Assembly: GCA_963833885.1 (NCBI GenBank)
Contig: CAWHZU010000007.1
Coordinates: 62,001 to 126,000 of the forward strand
Length of the DNA stretch: 64,000 bases
Reading direction: 5' to 3'
From: JASHPR01 sp963833885
GTDB taxonomy: Bacteria; Actinomycetota; Actinomycetes; Streptosporangiales; Streptosporangiaceae
The notes beneath the pieces are model-generated. The model made no database searches. It was not told where the DNA came from and saw nothing but the letters and a program-made list of their open reading frames with translations. This document shows, piece after piece, positions 16,670 to 24,062 of this stretch. Each line of letters opens with the position of its first letter. The first letter of the stretch is position 1. Position numbers and translations under genes: made by a program.

Positions 16670-18151
16670 GCTGACGCGGTCCGCTCACCGGGCACCTACG
16701 AGATCCGCACCTACGGGTGCCAGATGAACATGCATGACTCCGAGCGCCTGGCCGGCCTGCTCGAGGATGCCGGCTACCGGCGCGCGGCCTCGGGTGCCAC
16801 CCCCGACGTGATCGTGTTCAACACCTGCGCGGTGCGCGAGAACGCCGACAACCGCCTGTACGGCAACCTGGGCCAGCTGCTGCCAGTCAAGAACAGGCAT
16901 CCCGGCCTGCAGATCGCGGTCGGCGGATGCCTGGCGCAGAAGGACCGGGAGGTGATCACCGCCCGGGCGCCGTGGGTCGACGTGGTGTTCGGCACGCACA
17001 ACATCGGCTCACTGCCGGCGCTGCTGGACCGGGCCAGGGTGCAGCAGCGGGCGCAGGTGGAGATCGTGGAGTCGCTGGAGCGTTTCCCTTCGGTGCTGCC
17101 CGCCCGCCGCGAGTCCGCCTACTCCGCCTGGGTGGCCATCTCGGTCGGCTGCAACAACACCTGCACGTTCTGCATCGTGCCGAGCCTGCGCGGCCGCGAG
17201 GAGGACCGCAGGCCGGGGGACGTGCTCGCGGAGATCCGGGCGCTGGTCGCCGACGGGGCGGTCGAGGTCACGCTGCTCGGGCAGAACGTCAACTCCTACG
17301 GCACGGCCTTCGGCGACCGGCTGGCGTTCTCCAAGCTGCTGCGCGCCTGCGGGGAGATCGAAGGCCTGGAGCGGGTCAGGTTCACCTCGCCGCACCCGCG
17401 GGACTTCACCGACGACGTGATCGAGGCGATGGCGCAGACGCCGAACGTCATGCCGCAGCTGCACATGCCGCTGCAGTCCGGCTCGGACGCGGTGCTGCGG
17501 GCGATGCGGCGCGCCTACCGCAGAGACAAGTACCTGGGGATCCTGGGCAACGTCCGCGCCGCGATCCCGGACGCGGCTATCACCACCGACATCATCGTCG
17601 GGTTCCCCGGGGAGACCGAGAGCGACTTCGCCGACACCCTGGACGTGGTGCGGCAGGCGAGGTTCGCCGGGGCGTTCACGTTCCGGTACTCGACCCGGCC
17701 GGGGACCCCGGCCGCCACGATGGACGAGCAGGTCCCAGCGGACGTGGTGCAGGACCGGTACGAGCGGCTCGTCGCGCTGGTCGAGGAGACGTCGCTGGAC
17801 GGGAACCGGCGGTTCGCCGGGCGCGAGGTGGAAGTGCTCGTCGCCGACGGCGAGGGCCGCAAGGACGACGTGACGCACCGGATGTCCGGCCGCGCGCGGG
17901 ACAACCGCCTGGTGCACTTCGCACCGTGGAGCACCATTCCGCGGCCGGGGGACGTCGTCACCACCGTGGTCACCCACGCGGCCCCGCACTACCTGATCGC
18001 GGATGGCGAGCCGCTGGCGGTCCGGCGAACCAGTGGTGGCGACGCGTGGGCTGCACGCCAGGCTCGCCACGACGGCCCCGGCAACGGAGCCGACGCGGGC
18101 TCCGACGGCCGGGTCCTGCTCGGCATGCCGGCCCTCGGCCGGCCCGCGTAG
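16667..18151 (+). CDS. miaB: tRNA-2-methylthio-N6-dimethylallyladenosine synthase MiaB
   Basis: A 494-aa radical-SAM methylthiotransferase that converts i6A37 to ms2i6A37 in tRNAs reading UNN codons. The N-terminal UPF0004 domain has the cluster cysteines (TYGCQMNMHDSE, NTCAVRENA, GGCLAQ). The radical-SAM motif is CNNTCTFC (Cys162, Cys166, Cys169), followed by LLGQNVNSYG and HMPLQSGSD. The TRAM domain lies near residues 390-450. MiaA, which makes its substrate, is encoded 1 kb downstream. The C-terminus carries about 35 extra Gly/Ala-rich residues. GTG start, probably leaderless. Confidence 0.95.
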   Translation: MADAVRSPGTYEIRTYGCQMNMHDSERLAGLLEDAGYRRAASGATPDVIVFNTCAVRENADNRLYGNLGQLLPVKNRHPGLQIAVGGCLAQKDREVITARAPWVDVVFGTHNIGSLPALLDRARVQQRAQVEIVESLERFPSVLPARRESAYSAWVAISVGCNNTCTFCIVPSLRGREEDRRPGDVLAEIRALVADGAVEVTLLGQNVNSYGTAFGDRLAFSKLLRACGEIEGLERVRFTSPHPRDFTDDVIEAMAQTPNVMPQLHMPLQSGSDAVLRAMRRAYRRDKYLGILGNVRAAIPDAAITTDIIVGFPGETESDFADTLDVVRQARFAGAFTFRYSTRPGTPAATMDEQVPADVVQDRYERLVALVEETSLDGNRRFAGREVEVLVADGEGRKDDVTHRMSGRARDNRLVHFAPWSTIPRPGDVVTTVVTHAAPHYLIADGEPLAVRRTSGGDAWAARQARHDGPGNGADAGSDGRVLLGMPALGRPA

Positions 18152-18153
18152 GC

Positions 18154-18861
18154 GTGCTCGCCGCCGCTGCCGTCTGCCCCCATCCGCCGCTGCTGGTGCC
18201 CGAGGCGATGGGCGCCGCAGGCCCGCACCGCGACGGCGATCTCGGTGCCCTGCTCGCGGCGTGCGACGCGGCCACCCTGGGACTGGCCGCCGCCGAGCCC
18301 GACGTGATCGTCGTTGTGGGCGGGGCCGCGACCACCGCGGCGTACGAGTGGTCGGCCGCTGGCAGCCTGCGGGAGTTCGGTGTCGGCTATGCCGTCGGCA
18401 CCGGTGAGCCCGTGCTGCCGCTCTCCTTGACCGTTGGCTCCTGGCTGCTCCGGCGCGCGGGCCTGGACGGTGGCCGCGCGCGGTTCCAGGCCGTCGCGCG
18501 GGACGCCGCAGTCGCCGACTGCCTGCTGATGGGGGCCGAGCTGGCCATGCAGGCGCCGCGGGTGGCCATGCTCGCGATGGGTGACGGGCCTGCCCGGAGG
18601 GCCGTGGGCATCGAAGGGGCGGCCGACCCCGAGGTGGAGCGCTACGACGCCGAGGTGGCCGCCGCGCTCGCCGGTGCCGACCCGGTCCGGCTGGCCGGGC
18701 TCGTTCCCGCGCTCGACGACGAGCTCGTGGTCGCGGGCCGGGCGGCCTGGCAGGTACTGGCCGGGGCCGCCGAGGGGCGGCGGCTGGCCGGCCAGCTACG
18801 CTGCGCGGTTGCGCGATACGAGGTCAGCTACCTGGTGGCGTCGTGGGACGTCATCGGCTAG
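18154..18861 (+). CDS. Class III extradiol dioxygenase (LigB-like) family protein
   Basis: A 235-aa protein beginning LAAAAVCPHPPLLVPEAMG, which retains the PHPPLLVP signature of class III extradiol ring-cleavage dioxygenase B-subunit-like proteins. Later it has VIVVVGG, ELAMQAPRVAMLAMGDGPARR and a C-terminal YEVSYLVASWDVIG. Actinobacterial genomes often carry this gene between miaB and miaA; I know of no demonstrated function and aromatic cleavage is doubtful. GTG at 18154 lies two bases after the miaB stop, so it is part of that operon. The same frame remains open upstream through miaB as a non-coding artefact. Confidence 0.75.
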   Translation: MLAAAAVCPHPPLLVPEAMGAAGPHRDGDLGALLAACDAATLGLAAAEPDVIVVVGGAATTAAYEWSAAGSLREFGVGYAVGTGEPVLPLSLTVGSWLLRRAGLDGGRARFQAVARDAAVADCLLMGAELAMQAPRVAMLAMGDGPARRAVGIEGAADPEVERYDAEVAAALAGADPVRLAGLVPALDDELVVAGRAAWQVLAGAAEGRRLAGQLRCAVARYEVSYLVASWDVIG

Positions 18862-18877
18862 CCAGCCGGTTCAGGCG

Positions 18878-19132
18878 CTACATCTTGTCCGGGCCGGTGC
18901 CGGAATCCCAGCCCCCACCCGCCTCCCCTTCCCCCTTCATGCCCCCGTCGTATCCGTCCTCTCCGAAGTCGAAGTCGTCCTCGAAGAGGTCATCCTCGGC
19001 AGCGTCCTGGCCGTCGATGTCGTGGCTGTACCCGTCGTAGTCCGGTGTCGTGAGGTCGTCGGAGTACAGGCCGGCGTCCGGGGTGGTGTTGTCGTCCGGG
19101 TAACCGCCGGGCGTCTCGAAAGGCAACCCCAT
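18878..19132 (-). CDS. Small acidic hypothetical protein
   Basis: An 84-aa protein very rich in Asp, Glu, Gly and Tyr (MGLPFETPGGYPDDNTTPD, then repeated DDLT/DDNT/DYDGYSHD segments and EDDLFEDDFDFGEDGYDGG). ATG at 19132 is preceded by GGGGGAG, a good SD. No transmembrane segment or known domain. It sits antisense between the dioxygenase-like gene and miaA and is probably an expressed disordered protein of unknown role. Its estimated pI is very low, which is unlike all neighbours. Confidence 0.6.
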   Translation of the reverse strand: MGLPFETPGGYPDDNTTPDAGLYSDDLTTPDYDGYSHDIDGQDAAEDDLFEDDFDFGEDGYDGGMKGEGEAGGGWDSGTGPDKM

Positions 19133-19209
19133 GATCACTCCCCCCGTACGCGCGGCCCCAGTGGCCGCGCCGTGTGCACGGGCATACCCTCCGCTGTCAC
19201 ACTGATGCC

Positions 19210-20151
19210 ATGCCGCAGCCGGTGATCGCGATCGTGGGGCCCACGGCGGCTGGGAAGTCGGGGCTCTCACTGCAGCTCGCCCGGCTGCTGGACAGCGAGA
19301 TCGTCAACGCCGACTCCATGCAGCTTTACCGGGGCATGGACATCGGCACGGCGAAGCTCCCGCCCGACCAGCGGGAGGGCGTGCCGCATCACCTGCTGGA
19401 CATCTGGGACGTAACGGCCGCCGCGAACGTCGCCGAGTATCAGCGGCTGGCGCGCCGGGCGATCGACGCCATCCACGCCCGCGGCAGGCTCCCGATCGTG
19501 GTCGGCGGCAGCGGGCTGTACGTGCGCGCGGTCATCGACAATCTGGACTTTCCCGGCACCGACCCCGAGCTGCGGGAGCGGCTGGAGCACGAGCTCGCCG
19601 AGGTGGGCCCGGCGGCCATGCACGCGAAGCTTGCCCGCCTCGACCCGGCCGCCGCCGACGCGATCCTGCCCGGCAACGGGCGCAGGATCGTCAGAGCGCT
19701 CGAGGTGCTCGAGCTCTCCGGACGGCCGTTCAGTGCAACGCTGCCCAGCTACGAGGCCGTCTACGACGTCGTCCAGGTCGGCGTCGACCTGCCAAGGGAC
19801 CGGCTCGACGAGCGGATCACGGCCCGGGTCGCCGGGATGTGGGCCGGCGGGCTGGTGGCGGAAGTCGCCAGCCTGGCCGAGGCGGGCCTGCGGGACGGCA
19901 GGACCGCCAGCCGCGCACTCGGCTACGCCCAGGTGCTGCGCTTCCTCGACGGCCAGTGGTCGCAGGAGGAGGCGGCGGCGCAGACCGTGAAGGCGACCCG
20001 CCGGTTCGCGCGGCGCCAGCTGTCCTGGTTCCGGCGGGACCCGAGGATCACCTGGCTGTCGGCCGGCGAACCGGAACTGGCTGGCCGTGCGATGGCTACG
20101 ATCGAGTCATGCGGTTTGCCAAGGGCCACGGAACGGGCAACGACTTCCTGA
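19210..20151 (+). CDS. miaA: tRNA dimethylallyltransferase MiaA
   Basis: A 313-aa enzyme that transfers dimethylallyl to N6 of A37 in tRNAs; the product is modified further by MiaB encoded upstream. P-loop GPTAAGKS is at residues 10-17, followed by IVNADSMQLYRGMDIGTAKL, VPHHLLDIWD, VVGGSGLYVRAVI and a C-terminal TRRFARRQLSWFRRD. Length is normal. ATG at 19210 is chosen for family agreement at MPQPVIAIVG; the open frame extends to 19174. The 3' end overlaps dapF by 43 bp. Confidence 0.95.
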   Translation: MPQPVIAIVGPTAAGKSGLSLQLARLLDSEIVNADSMQLYRGMDIGTAKLPPDQREGVPHHLLDIWDVTAAANVAEYQRLARRAIDAIHARGRLPIVVGGSGLYVRAVIDNLDFPGTDPELRERLEHELAEVGPAAMHAKLARLDPAAADAILPGNGRRIVRALEVLELSGRPFSATLPSYEAVYDVVQVGVDLPRDRLDERITARVAGMWAGGLVAEVASLAEAGLRDGRTASRALGYAQVLRFLDGQWSQEEAAAQTVKATRRFARRQLSWFRRDPRITWLSAGEPELAGRAMATIESCGLPRATERATTS

Positions 20152-20990
20152 TCCTGCCCGACCCCGATGGCGCCATGGGGGTGCCGCCCGATCTCGTGGC
20201 GCGCCTCTGCGACCGGCGCACCGGGCTCGGGGCCGACGGGATCCTGCGGGTCGTCCGGGCGCACGCCGCCGGCGACGCCGTGCCGGGCGGGGCCGCCGGG
20301 CCTGCCGGGGCTGCCGAGTGGTTCATGGACTACCGCAATGCCGACGGCAGCGTCGCCGAGATGTGCGGCAACGGGATCCGGGTCTTCGCCCGCTACCTGC
20401 TCGATCACGGCCTCGCGGAAGGACCGGAGCTGGCCCTGGCGACGCGGGCCGGGCTGCGGCTGGTCCGTGCGGAACCGGGCGGCGAATACACCGTGGACAT
20501 GGGTGCCCCGGTCGTGGGCGGTCACGCCGCCGCGGAGATCGGTTCCGGGCGGTACGACGGCCTGGCGGTGTCGCTCGGCAACCCCCACCTGGCCTGCGTG
20601 GTGGACCGCCCGGTCGCCGAGTTCGACCTGACCGCGGCGCCTGCGGTCGATCATGAACTGTTTCCGGACGGCGCCAACGTCGAGGTGGTCCGCATCCTGG
20701 GGGAGCGGCACCTGGAGATGCGCGTTCACGAGCGGGGCTCGGGCGAGACGATGTCCTGCGGCACCGGCGCGGTAGCGGCCGCAGCGGCCGCGACCGAGGC
20801 CGCAGCGACCGGGAGCAACGGCCAGCTTCGACCGGCTGGCGTATGGACCGTCGAGGTCCCCGGCGGCACGCTGACCGTCACCCTGACGCCGACGACCAGC
20901 CTGCTCACCGGTCCCGCGGTGATAGTCGCCGAGGGTGAGATCAACCAGGCCTGGCTGGCCGCGCAGGCGCCCGCCACCGCCACTGTCTAG
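20109..20990 (+). CDS. dapF: Diaminopimelate epimerase
   Basis: A 293-aa enzyme interconverting LL- and meso-diaminopimelate for lysine and peptidoglycan synthesis. The catalytic cysteines are in MCGNGIR (Cys86) and SCGTGA (Cys217). Other signatures are KGHGTGNDFLIL at the start, LGADGIL, and SLGNPHLACVV. The ATG at 20109 lies inside the 3' end of miaA in another frame, implying co-expression. An Ala-rich run follows the second cysteine, and there is an extra Gly/Ala loop near residues 52-70, both common in actinobacterial DapF. Confidence 0.95.
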   Translation: MRFAKGHGTGNDFLILPDPDGAMGVPPDLVARLCDRRTGLGADGILRVVRAHAAGDAVPGGAAGPAGAAEWFMDYRNADGSVAEMCGNGIRVFARYLLDHGLAEGPELALATRAGLRLVRAEPGGEYTVDMGAPVVGGHAAAEIGSGRYDGLAVSLGNPHLACVVDRPVAEFDLTAAPAVDHELFPDGANVEVVRILGERHLEMRVHERGSGETMSCGTGAVAAAAAATEAAATGSNGQLRPAGVWTVEVPGGTLTVTLTPTTSLLTGPAVIVAEGEINQAWLAAQAPATATV

Positions 20991-21338
20991 ATCGGCCGCC
21001 CACCGCAACCATCGCCACACTCTGAACCGCTGCCTACCGTGCGTAGCAACCGGCGGGTGCTTCAACGACGCTGCGTTACCTCCGACGGCGCCCGGCGGGT
21101 CGTGGCGGGCCTTGGTTCATGATCTGGGAGCGAAACGTGCAAATACACACCTCAGGCTCCCAGATCATGAAAAACGGCCCTCGCGGGCCACTGACAGAGC
21201 TTTGCGGGGGTGTCCGCAGCGTTTCTCGCGGAGATCCTGATCGGCCCCGCCGACCCGGCCGGCAATCCAGCCGGGTCGGCACCCCCCCGGGCCTCCCCCC
21301 AAGGCCGGCTCTCCCAGGCCGGCCCCTCGGGATGCCTG
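20991..21338. other. Intergenic region dapF-DUF397 with palindromic element
   Basis: About 350 bp with no credible gene. The centre is a long inverted repeat (21108-21179), followed by a small GGCCC-TCGC-GGGCC hairpin (21176-21189). Confidence 0.55.
21108..21179. repeat. Long inverted repeat, 24-base arms with 24-base loop
   Basis: The left arm (21108-21131) and right arm (21156-21179) pair with three mismatches; the inner 15-16 bases (TCATGATCTGGGAGC / GCTCCCAGATCATGA) pair perfectly. The loop contains GAAACGTGCAAATACACAC. It is AT-richer than its surroundings. It could be a terminator for dapF or a member of a dispersed palindromic element family; only one copy occurs in this window. Confidence 0.8.
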
Positions 21339-21575
21339 CTAGCCCAGCAGGCTGTCGAACTCGCCGTCCCTTGCAGCCGCCAGGAACGCGGAAAACTCGG
21401 CCGGAGCGCAGAGCAGGGCCGGTCCGGCCGGGTGCCGCGAGTTGCGTATCGCCACGGTCCCGTCGGCGAGCCCGGCCAGCTCGACGCAGTTGCCGCTTGG
21501 GTTGCTGTGCTGGCTCTTGCGCCAGGTCACGCTGTCAAACTGAGGATCGTTGGCGCTGTAAGCCACCAGGTCCAC
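21339..21575 (-). CDS. DUF397 domain protein
   Basis: A 78-aa protein with the complete DUF397 signature: FDSVTWRKSQHSNPSGNCVELA, then VAIRNSRHPAGPALLCAPAEFSAFL and DGEFDSLLG. These short proteins are abundant in Streptomyces-like actinomycetes, usually beside an XRE-family regulator, and form regulatory pairs with them. GTG at 21575 is preferred because AAAGGA lies upstream; the frame extends to an ATG at 21626. The usual XRE gene is absent here. Instead, an RsbW-like ATPase gene is divergent, sharing a 200-bp region with two perfect palindromes. Confidence 0.85.
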   Translation of the reverse strand: MDLVAYSANDPQFDSVTWRKSQHSNPSGNCVELAGLADGTVAIRNSRHPAGPALLCAPAEFSAFLAAARDGEFDSLLG

Positions 21576-21673
21576 GTGGTGTCCTTTCTGCGGGGGAGTA
21601 TCAACAAATGCAGGGACAAAACTCACCCAGCGGAACCGGTTCAGCTACCGCCAGCAACGTGGGTGCACTCCTG

Positions 21674-21700
21674 GATGCACGTGCATCAGTATTTGCAAAT
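21674..21700. promoter_or_regulatory. Two perfect palindromes in the DUF397 / ATPase divergent region
   Basis: GATGCACGTGCATC (21674-21687) is a 14-bp perfect palindrome; ATTTGCAAAT (21691-21700) is a 10-bp one three bases on. They are candidate operators for a regulator of the two divergent genes. Confidence 0.5.
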
Positions 21701-21777
21701 GCACATCCCGGGTGGCATCGTAGTCGATGTACCGGCTAACCGTCCGATCAATCAGGAGCAGCCCCGAGGTCTGCGAA

Positions 21778-22374
21778 ATGTCGCACGGATACCCCCGCAC
21801 CGTCTTGCAGGAAGGCTGGCACGGCGCCGCGCCGCCGTCGTCAGCAGGCCCAACTGACTTCTTCACCGCCGCATCCGTGCTGCCCGCTCCCAACTGGGTA
21901 CGCCGCCAGGTGGTCTCCTGCCAGCCGGATCTGGGCCTTGCCGCCAAGGCGGCACGTGAGTTCAGCGCGCAGACGCTGCGGGGATGGGGCCTTCCGGTGC
22001 TGGCCGATGACGCCGCGGTAATCGTGTCCGAGCTGGTCAGTAACGCGATCCGGCATGGCGTCGGCGGCCGGAACTCCAGCGGCGCGGCCTACGACCGGAT
22101 CGAGCTGATCTTGTGGCGCCGGTCGGGGCAGATCATCTGCGCGGTGACCGACCCGGGGACCGGCACGCCGGCCCTGGCGAACCCGGACCCGCTCGCTGAG
22201 CAGGGCCGCGGCCTGCACGTGGTCGAGGCGCTGGCCGCCACGTGGGGCTGGACCAGGCTTGGCGACTGCCGGAAGGCGGTCTGGGCCGCCCTCCCGGCCC
22301 CAGGGGCCGAGCCCGACCGGGCGGAGGCCGGCCACCAGCACGCACCGTGGGGGTGGCGCAGCCGGTCCGCCTGA
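21778..22374 (+). CDS. ATP-binding protein, RsbW/anti-sigma-type GHKL kinase
   Basis: A protein of about 198 aa with a HATPase_c (GHKL) fold: N-box ELVSNAIRHG, G1-like VTDPGTGTP and G2-like GRGLHVVEALAATWGW. Such single-domain ATPases in actinomycetes are anti-sigma-factor serine kinases or regulators of unknown partner. The N-terminal 50 residues before RRQVVSCQPDL are not conserved. ATG at 21778 has GAGG upstream; an upstream in-frame ATG at 21727 lacks an SD. No cognate STAS or sigma gene is adjacent. It is divergent from the DUF397 gene. Confidence 0.78.
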   Translation: MSHGYPRTVLQEGWHGAAPPSSAGPTDFFTAASVLPAPNWVRRQVVSCQPDLGLAAKAAREFSAQTLRGWGLPVLADDAAVIVSELVSNAIRHGVGGRNSSGAAYDRIELILWRRSGQIICAVTDPGTGTPALANPDPLAEQGRGLHVVEALAATWGWTRLGDCRKAVWAALPAPGAEPDRAEAGHQHAPWGWRSRSA

Positions 22375-22389
22375 CCGGTGCCAGCGGCT

Positions 22390-22569
22390 TCAGGCATCGT
22401 CAGACCCGCCAGCCAGGCGCAGTCCGATCTCGACCAGCGTCCAGCCCGCCCGGTGCCTGACCGAGTTACGCGGGCCGGGGCGCTGCACGTGCCGCCTGGC
22501 CAGGTGCGCCTGGGCGCGCAGTTCGTCGGTGTGCTGGCTGACCATCTGTTCCATCTGGTGCGGGTACAT
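22390..22569 (-). CDS. 59-aa conserved-looking small protein, third gene of the RHH-DUF4097 unit
   Basis: Found by reading the minus strand: ATG at 22569, preceded by AAGGAG at good spacing, and TGA at 22390-22392. The product begins MYPHQMEQMVSQHTDELRAQ, continues with Arg/His-rich sequence and ends with GWTLVEIGLRLAGGSDDA. It looks like a soluble amphipathic-helix protein with a basic centre and no transmembrane segment. I recall similar small actinomycete proteins (MYP start, GWTLVxxGLRLA end) but no named family. It lies 86 bp after the DUF4097 gene and has the same orientation, so it is probably in that operon. Confidence 0.65.
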   Translation of the reverse strand: MYPHQMEQMVSQHTDELRAQAHLARRHVQRPGPRNSVRHRAGWTLVEIGLRLAGGSDDA

Positions 22570-22655
22570 GTCTTGTCTCCTTACATTTCGCCGACGGTCC
22601 GGCCTAGGCAGGCCCTCTCAGCGTTTCGGCGGTGCTCCGGCCCGGCTAAGCCCAC

Positions 22656-23399
22656 TCAGCGCGTCGCTGGCTGGGCGGCCGTGGTCACGCGCACGTCGCC
22701 GCTGAGCGTGCGGCAGTTCAGCGTCATGTCGGCGCCGCCGCTCTCGTCGGCGGGCTCGAGTTCGCTGCTGGCCGACCCGGACAGGGTGGACAGGTCGAGG
22801 TAGACCCCGATGCCGGGCGGCACCGCCACGCGGATGTCCCCGGAAGTGGACTTGGCCTCGGTCCGGCTGCCGGACGCGGCGTCGATGCGGATGTCGCCGC
22901 TGACCGTGCTCACCCGCGCGGGGCCGGTGACCTGCCCGATGGTCACCTCGCCCGACGCGCTCTGCAGGTCAGCCTCGACCGCCTGGGCGACGTACACGTC
23001 GCCGGACGCCGTGGCGGCCCTCGCCACGCCGTTGACCAGGTCGGCGCTGACGTCACCGCTCGCGGTGTGGACGTCGAGGGCGCTGAGTTCTCCGGTGCAC
23101 CGCACGTCCGCCGAGGCGGTATGCACCAGGCAGGACGAGCCCGCCGGCACCTCGACGGTGACGTCGAGCGAGCCGCCGCGGCCGATCCCGGACCGGTCCG
23201 GAGCGATGACCGACAGGGCGCCCTGGTCGAACTCCACCTGGGTGTCGTCGAGGAACCTCTCGGCCCTGCCTCCCGGCCGGCCGGTCTCGAGCGTCACAGT
23301 CGCGGTCTGTGTGGCCGCCGCCCGGACGGTCACGCAGCCGGCCGGAATGCGTACCCGCAGGTCAACCGGGTTGCTTGCGGGGAATTCCCATGAGGTCAT
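22656..23399 (-). CDS. DUF4097 beta-strand-repeat protein
   Basis: A 247-aa protein of repeating short beta-strands, with many copies of TASGDV / SASGEV / TVSGDI / SLSGDV-like motifs typical of DUF4097/adhesin-like right-handed beta-helix proteins. It lacks a signal peptide or transmembrane segment, so it is probably cytoplasmic, unlike membrane-associated DUF4097 proteins of Firmicutes. It follows the RHH regulator gene by 42 bp. Function unknown; the pairing with an RHH gene recurs in actinomycetes as far as I recall. ATG at 23399 has a reasonable upstream purine stretch (AAGGGATC). Confidence 0.8.
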   Translation of the reverse strand: MTSWEFPASNPVDLRVRIPAGCVTVRAAATQTATVTLETGRPGGRAERFLDDTQVEFDQGALSVIAPDRSGIGRGGSLDVTVEVPAGSSCLVHTASADVRCTGELSALDVHTASGDVSADLVNGVARAATASGDVYVAQAVEADLQSASGEVTIGQVTGPARVSTVSGDIRIDAASGSRTEAKSTSGDIRVAVPPGIGVYLDLSTLSGSASSELEPADESGGADMTLNCRTLSGDVRVTTAAQPATR

Positions 23400-23441
23400 G
23401 TCGTCAGATCCCTTCTTGAACGTGCTTGCTGGCCGGTCACG

Positions 23442-23936
23442 TCAGCTCCTGGCGTAGCCGGTGATTCGCTGCCCGGGACCCCTGCGGCCGGCCGTCTGGC
23501 CGGAGCGGCCCGGGTTGTCCAGGGCCCGGCCGGCCACCCGGACCAGCCAGGTGTTGACCGACGTGCCATCGCGCGCGGCGGCGGCCTCGATGCGGGTCTT
23601 GAGGGGGTCGGGCAGGCGCAGCGTCAGCCGCGCCGTGCCGGCGTCGGGGTCCGCGTCTCCCGCCTGAGCCGGTTCCTCGTACCTGTCGTCCTCGGGGGCG
23701 GTCAGCACGACGAACGACGGGTCGCCGTCGGCCAGCCGTACCTCGACCGCGGTGTCGCCGAGCCGGGCCGTGATGTCCGCGGCAGCGGCCGACAGCACGT
23801 CGAGCAGGGTCAGCCGGACCGAGGACTCCAGGGTCTCGGTGAGCAGTTCGGCGGCCCTGGCCACGTCCTCGCCCGCGAACCGGGTGATCGACGTGAGCTC
23901 GCCGCGCAGCTTCTCGACATAGTCTGACAGCTCCAT
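23442..23936 (-). CDS. Ribbon-helix-helix / HicB-like regulator
   Basis: A 164-aa protein with an N-terminal helical region (MELSDYVEKLRGELTSITRFAGEDV, residues 1-60), a central segment, and a C-terminal RHH/Arc-MetJ-like domain (ARLTLRLPDPLKTRIEAAAARDG, then SVNTWLVRVAGRAL; about residues 100-138). RHH dimers bind short direct or palindromic repeats. TGACGTCA-type repeats spaced 10-11 bp lie exactly over its own promoter, which strongly suggests autorepression of the three-gene operon. No toxin-like (HicA) gene is present, so a classical toxin-antitoxin call is not supported. Confidence 0.78.
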   Translation of the reverse strand: MELSDYVEKLRGELTSITRFAGEDVARAAELLTETLESSVRLTLLDVLSAAAADITARLGDTAVEVRLADGDPSFVVLTAPEDDRYEEPAQAGDADPDAGTARLTLRLPDPLKTRIEAAAARDGTSVNTWLVRVAGRALDNPGRSGQTAGRRGPGQRITGYARS

Positions 23937-23998
23937 GACGTCATAATGACATCATCTGACGTCAAAGTCAAAAAGAAATGACGTCGTACTGCGTCAAG
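23936..23998 (-). promoter_or_regulatory. Leaderless promoter overlapped by a phased TGACGTCA operator array
   Basis: On the minus strand, TTGACT (23966-23971) and CATTAT (23943-23948) are separated by 17 bases, and the -10 ends 6 bases before the ATG at 23936, predicting a leaderless mRNA. TGACGTCA occurs at 23936-23943 and 23957-23964, TGACATCA at 23947-23954, and TGACGTCG at 23979-23986; the starts at 23936, 23947 and 23957 are 10-11 bp apart. Such helical phasing suits cooperative RHH dimers blocking both promoter elements. Confidence 0.75.
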
Positions 23999-24062
23999 GT
24001 GACATCTAAATGGCGTCGCGGCAGGTCAGTACTCTGATGAGCCTGAACGCGACGGTTCGTGC

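Noticed and set aside
16927..18153. Apparent long N-terminal extension of the extradiol-dioxygenase-like gene through miaB
   Set aside because: The frame is merely open across miaB; the family start LAAAAVCPHPPL is at the GTG at 18154.
23442..23936. HicAB toxin-antitoxin system
   Set aside because: The RHH/HicB-like protein has no HicA-like partner; the next genes are DUF4097 and a small basic protein.
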